Part shown: one piece after another, positions 17,474 to 26,365 of the stretch
How positions within the stretch are numbered: the first letter of the stretch is position 1
Layout: each line of letters opens with the position of its first letter
Source of the DNA: Tropicibacter alexandrii
GTDB lineage: Bacteria > Pseudomonadota > Alphaproteobacteria > Rhodobacterales > Rhodobacteraceae
NCBI RefSeq assembly: GCF_003667315.2
Contig: NZ_RCTZ02000029.1
Span: forward strand, 1 to 51,335
Length of the DNA stretch: 51,335 nucleotides
Direction of reading: 5' to 3'
Program-made: the position numbers and the translations under genes
The notes under the pieces: generated by a model
Databases searched by the model: none
What the model was told of the DNA's origin: nothing
The model's input: only the letters and a program-made list of their open reading frames with translations

Positions 17474-19519
17474 TCAGATGTCCTTGACCAGCCGGAGCGC
17501 GTCGTAGATGGCGGCGTGGGTGTTGCGCGCGCTGACCGCGTCGCCGATGCGGAACAGCTGGAAGCTGCCTTGCGGGTTGCGCGTCACGGCCTGCGGACGG
17601 CCCTCGATCAGCGCCTCGTGATCGACCGCGCCGCCGTTGGTGGACAGGTCCTTGAGGTCGAAATACAGGTCGTCCAGCGGCAGGGTGCCGTAGTTCACGA
17701 CCACTTGGTCATAGGTCTTTTCACTGGTGAAACCGCTGTAATCCGTGCCGATCAGGGCCTTCAGCCGGTTGCCGTCCTTCTCGACCGCTTTCAGGCGGCG
17801 GGTGACGGTGAAGGTCACGTCCTTGTCCTGCAGCGCGCGCATGTAAGGCACAAGGTTCATCGCCATCACCTCGGGGGCAAAGCTGCGGTCGGGGGTCATC
17901 ACCTCGACCTTGGCGCCTGCTTGCGCGGCGACCTCGGCGGCCATCAGACCTGCGTGATCGCCCGCCTCGTCAAAGATCAGAACGTCCTGCCCCGGCTTCA
18001 CATCGCCCGAGATCAGGTCCCACGAGGACACGATCAAGGGCTGCTCGGCGGGGTCCTCGAATAGGCCCGTATTGGGCATGCCGCCGGTGGCGACGATTAC
18101 CACATCGGGGCTCAGCGCGGTGACGTCCTCGGCCTCGGCCCATGTGTTGAAGTGGAAGGCCACGTCGCGCGCCGCGCATTGCGCCATGCGCCAGTCGATG
18201 ATGGAGATCATCTCGCGGCGGCGCGGGTTTTGCGCGGTCAGGCGGACCTGTCCACCGGGATCGGGCTGGGCCTCGAACACGGTGACGTCATGACCCCGTT
18301 CCGCCGCCACCCGCGCCGCCTCCAGCCCGGCGGGGCCGGCACCGACGATCACCACCTTCTTCGCCGTGTCGGCGGGGGGGATGGTGTGCGGCATGGTTTC
18401 CTCGCGCCCGGTCGCCGGGTTGTGGATGCACAGGGCCATGCCGCCCTGATAGATGCGGTCCAGACAGTAGGTCGCGCCGACGCAGGGGCGGATGTCCTCC
18501 TCGCGCCCCTCCATGATCTTCTTCACCACATGCGGGTCGGCCATGTGGGCGCGGGTCATGCCGACCATATCGAGCAGGCCCGAGGCGATGGCATGGCGCG
18601 CGGTCGCCACATCGGGGATCTTGGCGGCGTGGAAGGTGGGCATGCCGGTCGCGGCCTTGACCGCGCCTGCGAAATCCAGATGCGGGGCGTTCTTCATCCC
18701 CTGCACCGGGATCACGTCGGTCATCGCCGGATCGGTGTGGATGCGGCCCCGGATCACGTTGAGGAAGTCGACCATGCCCGACTGCGCCAGCTTTTTCGAA
18801 ATCTCGATGCCTTCTTCTGCGGTGATGCCGCCGGCCTCGGCCTCATCCGCCGTGTAGCGCAACCCGACGATGAACTCGTCGCCCACCCGCTTGCGGATGC
18901 CGGCCAGCACGTCCATCAGCAGCTTCATCCGGCTGTCGAGGGTCTGGCCGCCGTAAGGCCCGTCGAGATCGTTGGTCAGCGGCGACCAGAATTGATCGAG
19001 CAGGTGGCCATAGACCTGCAGCTCGATCCCGTCCATGCCGCCCGCCTTCATCCGCTCGGTGGCGTCGGCGAAATCGGTGATGATGCGCTCGATATCCCAA
19101 TCCTCGGCGCGCTTCGGGAAGGCGCGGTGCGCCGGTTCGCGGTGCATCGTCGAAGACACGGAGGGCAGCCAGTCGCCCTTGTCCCAGCGGGTGCGGCGGC
19201 CCAGATGCGTCAGCTGGATCATCACCGCGCAGCCATTGTCGTGGCAGGCATCGGTCAGCTGCTTGATATAGGGCACCACCTCGTCCTTGTAGGCGAGGAT
19301 GTTGTTGAAGACCGGAGGGCTGTCCTTCGACACCGCCGCCGAGCCCGCCGTCATCGCCAGCGCCACGCCCGCCTTGGCGCGTTCCGCGTGGTAGGCGGTA
19401 TAGCGGCCCTTGGGCATGCCGTCCTCGGGATAGGCCGGTTCATGGCTGGTGGTCATGATGCGGTTGCGCAGCGTCAGATGCTTGAGCTGGTACGGCTGGA
19501 GAAGGGGATCGGTGGACAT
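17474..19519 (-). CDS. OYE-type NADH:flavin oxidoreductase / N-methyl amino acid demethylase
   Basis: A 681-residue multidomain flavoenzyme like trimethylamine dehydrogenase, dimethylglycine and N-methylproline demethylases. It has an N-terminal FMN barrel (1-340), an Fe-S loop (346-364), and a C-terminal NAD(P)/FAD-like module with [20 protein letters not shown] from 389. The Fe-S loop has Cys346, Cys352 and Cys364, but the position of the usual second ligand (349) is Ala. It probably removes an N-methyl group as formaldehyde from a demethylated betaine. First gene of a minus-strand unit, with a sigma70-like promoter just upstream. Confidence 0.88.
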   Translation of the reverse strand: MSTDPLLQPYQLKHLTLRNRIMTTSHEPAYPEDGMPKGRYTAYHAERAKAGVALAMTAGSAAVSKDSPPVFNNILAYKDEVVPYIKQLTDACHDNGCAVMIQLTHLGRRTRWDKGDWLPSVSSTMHREPAHRAFPKRAEDWDIERIITDFADATERMKAGGMDGIELQVYGHLLDQFWSPLTNDLDGPYGGQTLDSRMKLLMDVLAGIRKRVGDEFIVGLRYTADEAEAGGITAEEGIEISKKLAQSGMVDFLNVIRGRIHTDPAMTDVIPVQGMKNAPHLDFAGAVKAATGMPTFHAAKIPDVATARHAIASGLLDMVGMTRAHMADPHVVKKIMEGREEDIRPCVGATYCLDRIYQGGMALCIHNPATGREETMPHTIPPADTAKKVVIVGAGPAGLEAARVAAERGHDVTVFEAQPDPGGQVRLTAQNPRRREMISIIDWRMAQCAARDVAFHFNTWAEAEDVTALSPDVVIVATGGMPNTGLFEDPAEQPLIVSSWDLISGDVKPGQDVLIFDEAGDHAGLMAAEVAAQAGAKVEVMTPDRSFAPEVMAMNLVPYMRALQDKDVTFTVTRRLKAVEKDGNRLKALIGTDYSGFTSEKTYDQVVVNYGTLPLDDLYFDLKDLSTNGGAVDHEALIEGRPQAVTRNPQGSFQLFRIGDAVSARNTHAAIYDALRLVKDI

Positions 19520-19545
19520 GGCGCGCCTTTTGGTATGATGTCGCC

Positions 19546-19574
19546 ACTATTTTCAAAATGTTCAGTTGTGTCAA
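19546..19574 (-). promoter_or_regulatory. Sigma70-type promoter for the demethylase operon
   Basis: On the minus strand TTGACA (19569-19574) is separated by exactly 17 bases from AATAGT (19546-19551), 27 bases upstream of the start codon at 19519. The -35 is perfect and the -10 matches four of six positions. The surrounding stretch is unusually AT-rich for the window. Confidence 0.5.
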
Positions 19575-19934
19575 TTAAAAGTTCATCTGTGTTTATTTCC
19601 TGCACGGCAGCGAGGTGCAAAGCCTTGGGCCCGCCGGATCGGTGCGATCCAACGGGAAGCTTCACTGCGGCTCTGGGTGATGATCCCGGCACGGGGACGT
19701 GGGGCGAAAAATCCAGCAAACCATGCGACATAGCCCATTTCGGCGGGCTTCATGCGCGAGTACAAAGGCGCACTGATCGCCGGTCAGCACAGAGATGGCC
19801 CCTTCCGGTCCCGGACCGGTTCGGCGCCATTGTGCAGCCGCACGGTGCGCGGCGTCAGCAGATTGCGCGATTCGATTGGACGGCGCGCGGGCCACGACAA
19901 TGGCGCGACCCGCACAGAAAGTCAGGAACCGGGT
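19575..19934. other. Long intergenic stretch without a recognised gene
   Basis: Between the demethylase promoter and the coxG stop, short open frames exist on both strands, but none shows family motifs, a good ribosome site and the codon bias of its neighbours together. It marks the boundary between the amine island and the cox cluster and may hold remnants of a decayed gene. Confidence 0.4.
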
Positions 19935-20390
19935 TCAGCCCGCGACCCGTTCCTCCACGACCTCGGCGAAGTTCTCAAAGAACTTGGCCGCCAGCTTCCG
20001 GGCCGTCCCCTGAATGAGACGGCTGCCCAGCTGGGCCAGCTTGCCCGACACCTCGGCCTTGGCATCGTAGCGCAGCAGGGTCGTGTCCGGGTCTAAAGCC
20101 GTCAGGGTCACATCGGCGCCGCCCTTGGCATGGCCAGCCGCGCCGCCATTGCCCTGCCCGGTCAGCGAAAACGACTCCGGTGCGCCTGCGGTGTCCAGCG
20201 TGACGGTGCCACCGAACTTCGCCTTCACCGGCCCGACCTTGAGCACGACACGGGCCTCGAGTTCGGTGTCGGAATGCTTGACCAGTTCCTCGCATCCGGG
20301 AATGCACCGCTTGAGCACCTCAGGGTCGTTGAGCGCCGCATAGACACGGTCGCGGGGTGCGTTGATCGTGATTTCGTCGTTCAGTTCCAT
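19935..20390 (-). CDS. coxG: CoxG, SRPBCC-fold CO dehydrogenase accessory protein
   Basis: A 151-residue protein with the CoxG/SRPBCC helix-grip fold: MELNDEITINAPRDRVYAAL and DPEVLKRCIPGCEEL near the start are characteristic. CoxG is associated with CO dehydrogenase maturation or membrane anchoring. The start is ATG 20390 with GAGGA upstream; in-frame codons further upstream overlap a separate small ORF. It is the last gene of the cox operon, matching the M-S-L-D-E-F-G order of Afipia (Oligotropha) carboxidovorans. Confidence 0.9.
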   Translation of the reverse strand: MELNDEITINAPRDRVYAALNDPEVLKRCIPGCEELVKHSDTELEARVVLKVGPVKAKFGGTVTLDTAGAPESFSLTGQGNGGAAGHAKGGADVTLTALDPDTTLLRYDAKAEVSGKLAQLGSRLIQGTARKLAAKFFENFAEVVEERVAG

Positions 20391-20403
20391 GGTCTTGTCA
20401 TCC

Positions 20404-20493
20404 TCAGCAACAGGGGAAACGTATCTCGGCAAGCCGCTCGGCCTGCTCCTTGGTCGGGGCAAGTCGGCACATAAGCCGGGCCAGCCACGTCAT
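20404..20493 (-). CDS. Small ORF (29 aa) coupled to coxF
   Basis: I do not recognise this family. The ATG at 20493 overlaps the coxF stop as ATGA. The peptide runs MTWLARLMCRLAPTKEQAER and ends LAEIRFPCC, with a basic amphipathic start and a terminal Cys-Cys. Third positions are GC-rich (about 22 of 28), like a real Rhodobacterales gene. It fills most of the 99 bases between coxF and coxG. It could be a metal-delivery or membrane-associated peptide, or only a coupling device for coxG. Confidence 0.5.
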   Translation of the reverse strand: MTWLARLMCRLAPTKEQAERLAEIRFPCC

Positions 20494-21263
20494 GACGGCG
20501 CACGCCGCCGGCGCACATGAACCAGCTCGGCCAAGATCGACAGAGCGATCTCTTCGGGCGTCACCGCCCCGATATCGAGCCCGGCTGGCGCGCGCACCGC
20601 ATCGACCCGGGCGGGGTCGATGCCGTCCTTCTTCAGGGTGGCCGCCAAGGCCGCGAATTTCCGGCGGCTGCCGACAAAGGCCACGTGGTCGAAAGGCTGC
20701 GCCAGCGCCGATTTCAGCGCGTCGAGATCCGCCTGCCCCTGCGTGGCGATGACGACGATCCGCTGGCCCGGCCCGCGCGTTTCGTCCGGCACGGTGCCGC
20801 GCACCTGCCAGTGGAACTGCGGGGCCAGCGCGGCCAGCGCCTGCGCCACGGGCGAGCCGCCGAGCACTACCAGTTCCGGCACCGGCAGGCAGGGTTCGAC
20901 GAAGATCTCGATGGCGCCCTTGGACGGGCAGCCATTGCGGGCATAGCGCCGCCCGTCGAGCTCGTCACCGGGCGAGACGCCCAGATCCGACAGCACCTCT
21001 TCGGGCGCTACGGATACGAGTTGCGGCCTGCCCTCGTCGAGCGCCCGCAACACCGCCGCCTTGACCGCGCCACGCGTGCATCCGCCGCCCAGCCAGCCGT
21101 GCAGGATCATGCCGTCTGCACCAAGCACCGCCTTGGCGCCGGGTTTCGCGGCTGTCGCGCCGACCGTGCGCAGGATGGTCGCAAAGGCAAACGCCTCGCC
21201 CCGTTCGCGCAGCTCGCGCGCGACGCTCTCCACATCCGCCGTCATGCCCAAAGTCATCTTCAC
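20490..21263 (-). CDS. coxF: XdhC/CoxF-family molybdoenzyme maturation protein
   Basis: A 257-residue XdhC/CoxI/CoxF-family protein, which handles insertion or sulfuration of the molybdenum cofactor. The N-terminal XdhC domain has GWLGGGCTRG with Cys62 and YARNGCPSKGAIEIFVEP with Cys112; the C-terminal Rossmann-like domain begins ELVVLGGSPVAQALA. Position after coxE matches coxF of the classical cluster. The start is GTG 21263 overlapping the coxE stop, or ATG 21257. Confidence 0.88.
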   Translation of the reverse strand: MKMTLGMTADVESVARELRERGEAFAFATILRTVGATAAKPGAKAVLGADGMILHGWLGGGCTRGAVKAAVLRALDEGRPQLVSVAPEEVLSDLGVSPGDELDGRRYARNGCPSKGAIEIFVEPCLPVPELVVLGGSPVAQALAALAPQFHWQVRGTVPDETRGPGQRIVVIATQGQADLDALKSALAQPFDHVAFVGSRRKFAALAATLKKDGIDPARVDAVRAPAGLDIGAVTPEEIALSILAELVHVRRRRAPS

Positions 21264-22438
21264 AATCCCACCAGCTCCCCTTCCAGTGCGGCAAGGTCCG
21301 CAAGGGTCCCCGCCGCCGCGAACAGATCGAGATGCGGCAAGGCCGCTGCCATGCCGCCCGCCACCGGCGCGTAATCGCGCCAGCCTTTCAACGGGTTCAG
21401 CCAGACGATTCGGCAGCCCCGCTTTTTCAGGCGCGCCAGCGCCGCGCCAAGGTCCGACGGCGGCGCGCTGTCATAGCCGTCCGAGAGCACCAGAACGACG
21501 CTGCGCCCGTCGACGAACCGTCGGGCATGGGTCCGGGCGAATTGGTCGAGGCAAGGCCCGATCTTCGACCCGCCGCCAAACCCGTCGGCCACCAGCGACA
21601 TGCGCCCGATCGCGCGCATCGTATCCTTGTCGCGCAGCGCCTCGGTGATCCGGACCAGCCGGGTGTGAAACAGATAGGCGTCCGCCTCCGTATCGGCGCG
21701 CATGAGCCCGGCGAGAAACGCGAGAAAGACGCGGGAATAGACGCTCATCGAGCCGGAAACGTCGCACAGCGCCACGATCCTGCGCGGCCTGTCCGGCCTG
21801 CGTTTCTTCAGCAGCGTCAGGGGCTCCCCTCCGGTCGCGAGGCTGCGCCGGATGGTCTTGCGGAAATGCAGCCGGTCACCCTTGCGCGCTGCGATCCGAC
21901 GACGCGAGCGACGATCCCTGAGCGCCGCACCCAGCCGCCGCGCCACCGCCTCGGCCTCGGCGATCTCGTCGGGCTGGACAACCTCGCGCAGGTCCCGGCG
22001 CGCCAGACTGCGGTGCCGCGTGGCGATCAGCTTGCCGGTGCCGTCGCGCTCCGCCTCGTCCTCTCCGTCCTCCGGGGCCGTCATGCTGCCGGTCCCTGCC
22101 GCCGTGCCCCCTGCGTCTCTCGACGAATGTATCGCTTCCGAGCCTGCAGTTTGCGCCGCAGGCGTCACCTTTTGACGGACCCGCCCGGCATCCATCCAAT
22201 AGGCGTCGAACAGCGCATCGAACCGGTCCGCCTCGTCGCGGCAGCCCGTGCAGACCGCCTTGAGCGCGCCGCGACAGGCATCCGGCGTGACCGCACCGGA
22301 CACCTCCAGCGCCCGAAGACACAGCCCGGTTTCCGCCACCCCCAGACGCAAGCCATTCTCGCGCAAATGCGCGAGGAACCCGGCGACGCGCGCGGCGGGC
22401 CCCGGATCGCGCCCGGCAAAGCGGGTGACCCGGCTCAT
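21260..22438 (-). CDS. coxE: CoxE, VWA-domain maturation protein
   Basis: A 392-residue protein with a C-terminal von Willebrand A domain. Its metal-ion adhesion motif DVSGSMS starts at 226 (D-x-S-x-S). With the MoxR-type ATPase CoxD it is implicated in building the CuSMo active site of CO dehydrogenase. The N-terminal half is Arg-rich with an acidic linker (PEDGEDEAERD). It overlaps the coxD stop by ATGA, so the two are coupled. Confidence 0.9.
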   Translation of the reverse strand: MSRVTRFAGRDPGPAARVAGFLAHLRENGLRLGVAETGLCLRALEVSGAVTPDACRGALKAVCTGCRDEADRFDALFDAYWMDAGRVRQKVTPAAQTAGSEAIHSSRDAGGTAAGTGSMTAPEDGEDEAERDGTGKLIATRHRSLARRDLREVVQPDEIAEAEAVARRLGAALRDRRSRRRIAARKGDRLHFRKTIRRSLATGGEPLTLLKKRRPDRPRRIVALCDVSGSMSVYSRVFLAFLAGLMRADTEADAYLFHTRLVRITEALRDKDTMRAIGRMSLVADGFGGGSKIGPCLDQFARTHARRFVDGRSVVLVLSDGYDSAPPSDLGAALARLKKRGCRIVWLNPLKGWRDYAPVAGGMAAALPHLDLFAAAGTLADLAALEGELVGL

Positions 22439-23313
22439 GCCGCCTTCCCCGCCAGCCGCTGTGCCACCTCGGTCGTCACCCGCGCGCGGTCCTCCTGCGT
22501 CTTGAGCAAGGTCACGAGCGTGGCCTGCAAGACCGCCGGATCGCGTGTCAGATCGGCAATGCCCAAGCCAGTCAAGGCGGCGGCAAAGTCGAGCATCTCG
22601 GCGACGCCCGGCACCTTGTCCAATTCTTCGCGGCGCAATGCCTGAACGAAGCCCACCACCTGCGCGGCAAGCCGCGCCTCGACCTCGGGCAGCCGCGCCG
22701 CGAGGATCGCCAGTTCGGTGGCCCGGTCGGGATAGTCGACGAAAGCGTACAGGCAGCGCCGCCGCAGCGCGTCCGACAGGTCGCGCGTGCCGTTCGAGGT
22801 CAGGATGACCACCGGCTTCGTCACCGCCTCAAGGGTCCCCAACTCGGGCACCGTCACCTGAAAATCCGACAGAATTTCAAGCAGGTAGGCCTCGAACTCC
22901 TCGTCGGCCCGGTCGATTTCGTCGATCAGAAGCACCGGCGCGACCGGCTGCGAGATCGCGGCCAGCAAGGGGCGTTCCAAAAGAAAGTCCCGGGAAAAGA
23001 TCCGCGCCTCGACCGATTGCCCGGTCTCGCCATCTTCCGCCGCCGCGCGGATCGTCAGCAATTGCCGCTGGTAGTTCCACTCATAAATCGCCTGCGACGC
23101 ATCCAGCCCCTCGTAGCATTGCAACCGGATCAGGCGCGTCTCGCGCACCGCCGCCAAGGCCCGCGCCACCTCGGTCTTGCCGACGCCCGCCGCCCCTTCC
23201 AGCAGCAAGGGCCGCCCCAGCGACACCGCCAGCGTCAACGCCATGGCCAAGTCATCGGACGCCACGTAGCCCTGCGCGGCCAGATCGCCCTGCACTTCGC
23301 GAAACCCCGTCAC
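22435..23313 (-). CDS. coxD: CoxD, MoxR-type AAA+ ATPase
   Basis: A 292-residue AAA+ chaperone ATPase. Walker A is GAAGVGKT at 40-47 and Walker B VLLIDEIDRADEEFE near 127; LTSNGTRDLSDALRRRC carries the sensor and arginine-finger region. The start is GTG 23313 with GGGAGG upstream; the longer in-frame extension reads through hairpin repeats and is unlikely. CoxD is required to introduce sulfur and copper into CO dehydrogenase in A. carboxidovorans. Confidence 0.9.
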   Translation of the reverse strand: MTGFREVQGDLAAQGYVASDDLAMALTLAVSLGRPLLLEGAAGVGKTEVARALAAVRETRLIRLQCYEGLDASQAIYEWNYQRQLLTIRAAAEDGETGQSVEARIFSRDFLLERPLLAAISQPVAPVLLIDEIDRADEEFEAYLLEILSDFQVTVPELGTLEAVTKPVVILTSNGTRDLSDALRRRCLYAFVDYPDRATELAILAARLPEVEARLAAQVVGFVQALRREELDKVPGVAEMLDFAAALTGLGIADLTRDPAVLQATLVTLLKTQEDRARVTTEVAQRLAGKAA

Positions 23314-23361
23314 GCACGCCTCCCTGCTGTTTCTTCTCTTTTCAAATACCCGGTGGGGGGT

Positions 23362-23414
23362 GCGGGGGGAGGTGAAACCTCCCCCCGCCCCGGTCGGATC
23401 GCGCAGCGATCCGA
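23362..23414. repeat. Tandem hairpins between coxL and coxD
   Basis: GCGGGGGGAGGT (23362-23373) and ACCTCCCCCCGC (23377-23388) form a perfect 12-pair stem with a three-base loop. TCGGATCGC (23394-23402) and GCGATCCGA (23406-23414) form a second. In transcript direction they follow the coxL stop and are trailed by GGGTATTTGAAAAGAG with no T-run. They probably stabilise the coxMSL message or attenuate coxDEFG rather than ending transcription. Confidence 0.7.
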
Positions 23415-23423
23415 AACCCATGC

Positions 23424-25853
23424 TCAGCCGTGCAGCCCCAGATCATGCGCGGTCTTCCAGATCCGCCAATGATCGTGCGGCATGTTGGTGTGCACGTTCC
23501 CGAACGGGCGGAAGGCATCCTGCACCGCATTCGAGAAACAGGGCACACCGCCCACATGCGGGCTTTCACCGACCCCCTTCGCCCCGATCGGGTGATGCGG
23601 GGACGGCGTGACCGTGTGGTCGGTCTCGTAGTTGGGCACTTCCCACGCGGTCGGCAGGAAGAAGTCCATCAGCGTCCCGGTCTTGACGTTGCCCATGTCG
23701 TCATAAGCGATCTCCTGCCCCAGAGCGACGGCCAGAGCCTCGGTCAGACCACCATGCACCTGCCCTTCGATGATCATCGGGTTGATCCGGGTGCCGCAAT
23801 CGTCCAGCGCGTAGAACCGCCGGATTTCCGGCACGCCGGTATCGACGTCGATATCCATGACACAGACATAGGCGCCAAAGGGATAGGTCATGTTCGGCGG
23901 ATCGTAATAGCTGACCGCCTCCAGCCCGGGCTCGATCCCCGGAATGGCCTGATTGTAGGCGGCAAAGGCGATTTCCTTCATCGTCTTGAACCGTTCCGGC
24001 GCACCCTTGACGACAAAGCGGTCGACATCGAATTCGACGTCGTCGTCATGCACTTCGAGCAGGTAGGCGGCGATCATCTGCGCCTTGGCGCGGATCTTGC
24101 GCCCGGCCATCGCCGTCGCCGCCCCCGCAACCGGGGTCGAGCGCGATCCGTAGGTGCCAAGCCCATAGGGCGCGGTATCGGTATCGCCTTCCTCGATGGT
24201 GATGCTGTCGGCGGGCAGGCCGATCTCGCTTGCGAGGATCTGCGCAAAGGTCGTCGCGTGCCCTTGCCCCTGCGAAATCGTGCCCAGCCGGGCGATCGCG
24301 CTGCCGGTCGGGTGAATCCGTATCTCGCAGCTGTCGAACATCCCAAGGCCGAGAATGTCGCAATTCTTGACCGGACCGGCCCCGACGATCTCGGTAAAGA
24401 AGGACAGACCGATGCCCATCAGCTTGCGGGTCTTGCCAGCCTTGAAATCCTCGATGCGCTGCGCCTGCTCGGCCCGCAGCCCTTCGTAATCGACGGCCTT
24501 CAGCGCCTTCTCCCACGCGGTGTGATAGTCGCCGCTGTCATATTCCCATCCCAGCGCCGCCGTGTAGGGGAACTGCTCCTTGCGGATGAAATTGATGCGC
24601 CGCAATTCGGCCGCGTCCATGTTGAGCTTGATCGCGAGCACCTCGATCATCCGCTCGATGAAATAGACCGCCTCGGTCACCCGGAACGAACAGCGATAGC
24701 TGACACCGCCGGGCGCCTTGTTGGTATAGACCCCGTCGACCTCAAGGAACGCCGTCGGGATGTCATAGGACCCCGTGCAGATGTTCATGAAGCCCGCCGG
24801 GAACTTGGTCGGGTCGGCGCAGGCGTCGAAGCCGCCATGATCCGCCGTGACATGGCAATGCAGGCCGGTGATCTTGCCGTCCTTCGTGGCGCTGATCCGC
24901 CCGGTCATGTGGTAGTCGCGGGCAAAGGCGGTGGTCATCAGGTTGTCCATCCGGTCCTCGATCCATTTCACCGGCTTGCCGGTGACGATGGATGCGACGA
25001 CGGAACAGACATAACCCGGATAGGCGCCGACCTTGTTGCCGAAGCCGCCGCCGATATCGGGCGAGATGACGCGGATGTTGTGCTCTTCGATCCCCGAGAT
25101 CAGCGAGACCACGGTGCGGATCGCGTGCGGCGCCTGAAAGGTACCCCAGAGCGTCAGCTTGCCATTGACCTTGTCCATCGACGCCACGCACCCGCAGGTC
25201 TCCAGCGGGCAAGGATGCGTCCGGTGGTAGTACATGTCGGATTCGGCGACGACCTCGGCCTCGGAAATCACCTGCTCGGTCGTGTCGCGATCACCCGCTT
25301 CCCATGTGAAGATATGGTTGTGATGCTTGCGCGGACCGTGCGCGCCGTCCTTGGGGGCGCCATCCTCGTCGACCGTGTCCTCGCGCAGAACCACGTCGGA
25401 TTTCAGCGACTCGAACGGGTTGACCAGAACCGGCAACTCTTCGTACTCGACCTCGACGGCTTCGATGCCGTCGGCGGCGGCATAGCGGTCTTCGGCGACG
25501 ACAAAGGCGACCTCCTGCCCTTGAAACAGCACCTTGCCATCGGCCAGCACCATCTGGCGATCCCCCGCCAGCGTCGGCATCCAGTGCAGGCCGAGCGGCT
25601 CAAGGTCCTTGGCCGTCAGAACGGCCAGAACGCCCGGCACCTTCAGCGCCGCGTCGATATTGATGCCGGTGATCCGGGCATGCGCATAGGGCGAGCGGAC
25701 GAAATCGCCGAACAGCATTCCGTCCAGCTTGATGTCATCGACGTAGTTGCCCTTGCCTTGGGTAAAGCGGGCATCCTCGACGCGCTTGCGCGAGCAGCCC
25801 AGACCCTTCAGCTTGCCGACGCGGTCTTCGCGGCTTTCGACTTCGTCCTTCAT
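23424..25853 (-). CDS. coxL: Aerobic CO dehydrogenase large subunit, form I
   Basis: The 809-residue molybdopterin-cytosine-dinucleotide subunit that oxidises CO to CO2 at a Cys-S-Cu-Mo site. The form I loop SYRCSFR is at 385-391, with the copper-ligating Cys at 388, the same number as in A. carboxidovorans; Glu763 in GAKGVGES matches its catalytic Glu763. This separates it from form II proteins (AYRGAGR), whose CO activity is doubtful. The start is ATG 25853, overlapping the coxS stop; in-frame sequence further upstream is inside coxS. Flanked by coxS and coxD, so the active-site assembly genes are present. Confidence 0.96.
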   Translation of the reverse strand: MKDEVESREDRVGKLKGLGCSRKRVEDARFTQGKGNYVDDIKLDGMLFGDFVRSPYAHARITGINIDAALKVPGVLAVLTAKDLEPLGLHWMPTLAGDRQMVLADGKVLFQGQEVAFVVAEDRYAAADGIEAVEVEYEELPVLVNPFESLKSDVVLREDTVDEDGAPKDGAHGPRKHHNHIFTWEAGDRDTTEQVISEAEVVAESDMYYHRTHPCPLETCGCVASMDKVNGKLTLWGTFQAPHAIRTVVSLISGIEEHNIRVISPDIGGGFGNKVGAYPGYVCSVVASIVTGKPVKWIEDRMDNLMTTAFARDYHMTGRISATKDGKITGLHCHVTADHGGFDACADPTKFPAGFMNICTGSYDIPTAFLEVDGVYTNKAPGGVSYRCSFRVTEAVYFIERMIEVLAIKLNMDAAELRRINFIRKEQFPYTAALGWEYDSGDYHTAWEKALKAVDYEGLRAEQAQRIEDFKAGKTRKLMGIGLSFFTEIVGAGPVKNCDILGLGMFDSCEIRIHPTGSAIARLGTISQGQGHATTFAQILASEIGLPADSITIEEGDTDTAPYGLGTYGSRSTPVAGAATAMAGRKIRAKAQMIAAYLLEVHDDDVEFDVDRFVVKGAPERFKTMKEIAFAAYNQAIPGIEPGLEAVSYYDPPNMTYPFGAYVCVMDIDVDTGVPEIRRFYALDDCGTRINPMIIEGQVHGGLTEALAVALGQEIAYDDMGNVKTGTLMDFFLPTAWEVPNYETDHTVTPSPHHPIGAKGVGESPHVGGVPCFSNAVQDAFRPFGNVHTNMPHDHWRIWKTAHDLGLHG

Positions 25854-26344
25854 TCTGCCGCCTCCTTGGCTGCGTTCATCTCGGCGGCTGCGGCCTTGAT
25901 GGATTTCACGATGTTCTGGTAGCCGGTGCACCGGCAGATGTTCCCCGCCATGCCAAAGCGGATTTCCTCTTCGGTCGGGTTGGGGTTCTCTTCGAGCAGC
26001 TTGGTGGCGCGGGTGATCATGCCCGGCGTGCAGTAGCCGCATTGCAGGCCATGGTGCTCCTTGAAGGCCACCTGCAGCGGATGCAGCGCATCCGGCGTGC
26101 CAAGGCCCTCGATGGTGGTGATCTCGGACCCGTCGGCCTGCGCCACGAAGACGGTGCAGGCCTTGACCGACTTGCCGTTCAGCGTGACGGTGCAGGCCCC
26201 GCAATGCGAGGTCTCACAGCCGATATGCGGACCGGTGATGTTCAGCCGTTCCCGCAAGGTGTAGATGAGCAGTTCGCGCGGCTCGGCGAGGAATTCCTCG
26301 GCCTTGCCGTTGACCGTCATCTGGATGTGCATCTTCTTTCCCAT
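25850..26344 (-). CDS. coxS: CO dehydrogenase small [2Fe-2S] subunit
   Basis: A 164-residue iron-sulfur subunit that relays electrons from the Mo-Cu site to FAD. The plant-type cluster uses Cys43, 48, 51 and 63 (CETSHCGAC...C); the helical-bundle cluster uses Cys102, 105, 137 and 139 (CGYC...CRC). All eight ligands are present. It lies 21 bases after coxM and overlaps coxL, giving the usual M-S-L order. Confidence 0.96.
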   Translation of the reverse strand: MGKKMHIQMTVNGKAEEFLAEPRELLIYTLRERLNITGPHIGCETSHCGACTVTLNGKSVKACTVFVAQADGSEITTIEGLGTPDALHPLQVAFKEHHGLQCGYCTPGMITRATKLLEENPNPTEEEIRFGMAGNICRCTGYQNIVKSIKAAAAEMNAAKEAAE

Positions 26345-26365
26345 TCTATCCTCCCTCGGCCCGTG

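Noticed and set aside
19583-19895. Short frames in the 19.6-19.9 kb gap as a decayed regulator or transposase
   Set aside because: No frame shows a recognisable motif, and overlapping frames on both strands are equally open.
23430-25922. An 830-codon frame antisense to coxL
   Set aside because: coxL on the other strand has numbered active-site residues; the antisense frame is a composition artefact.
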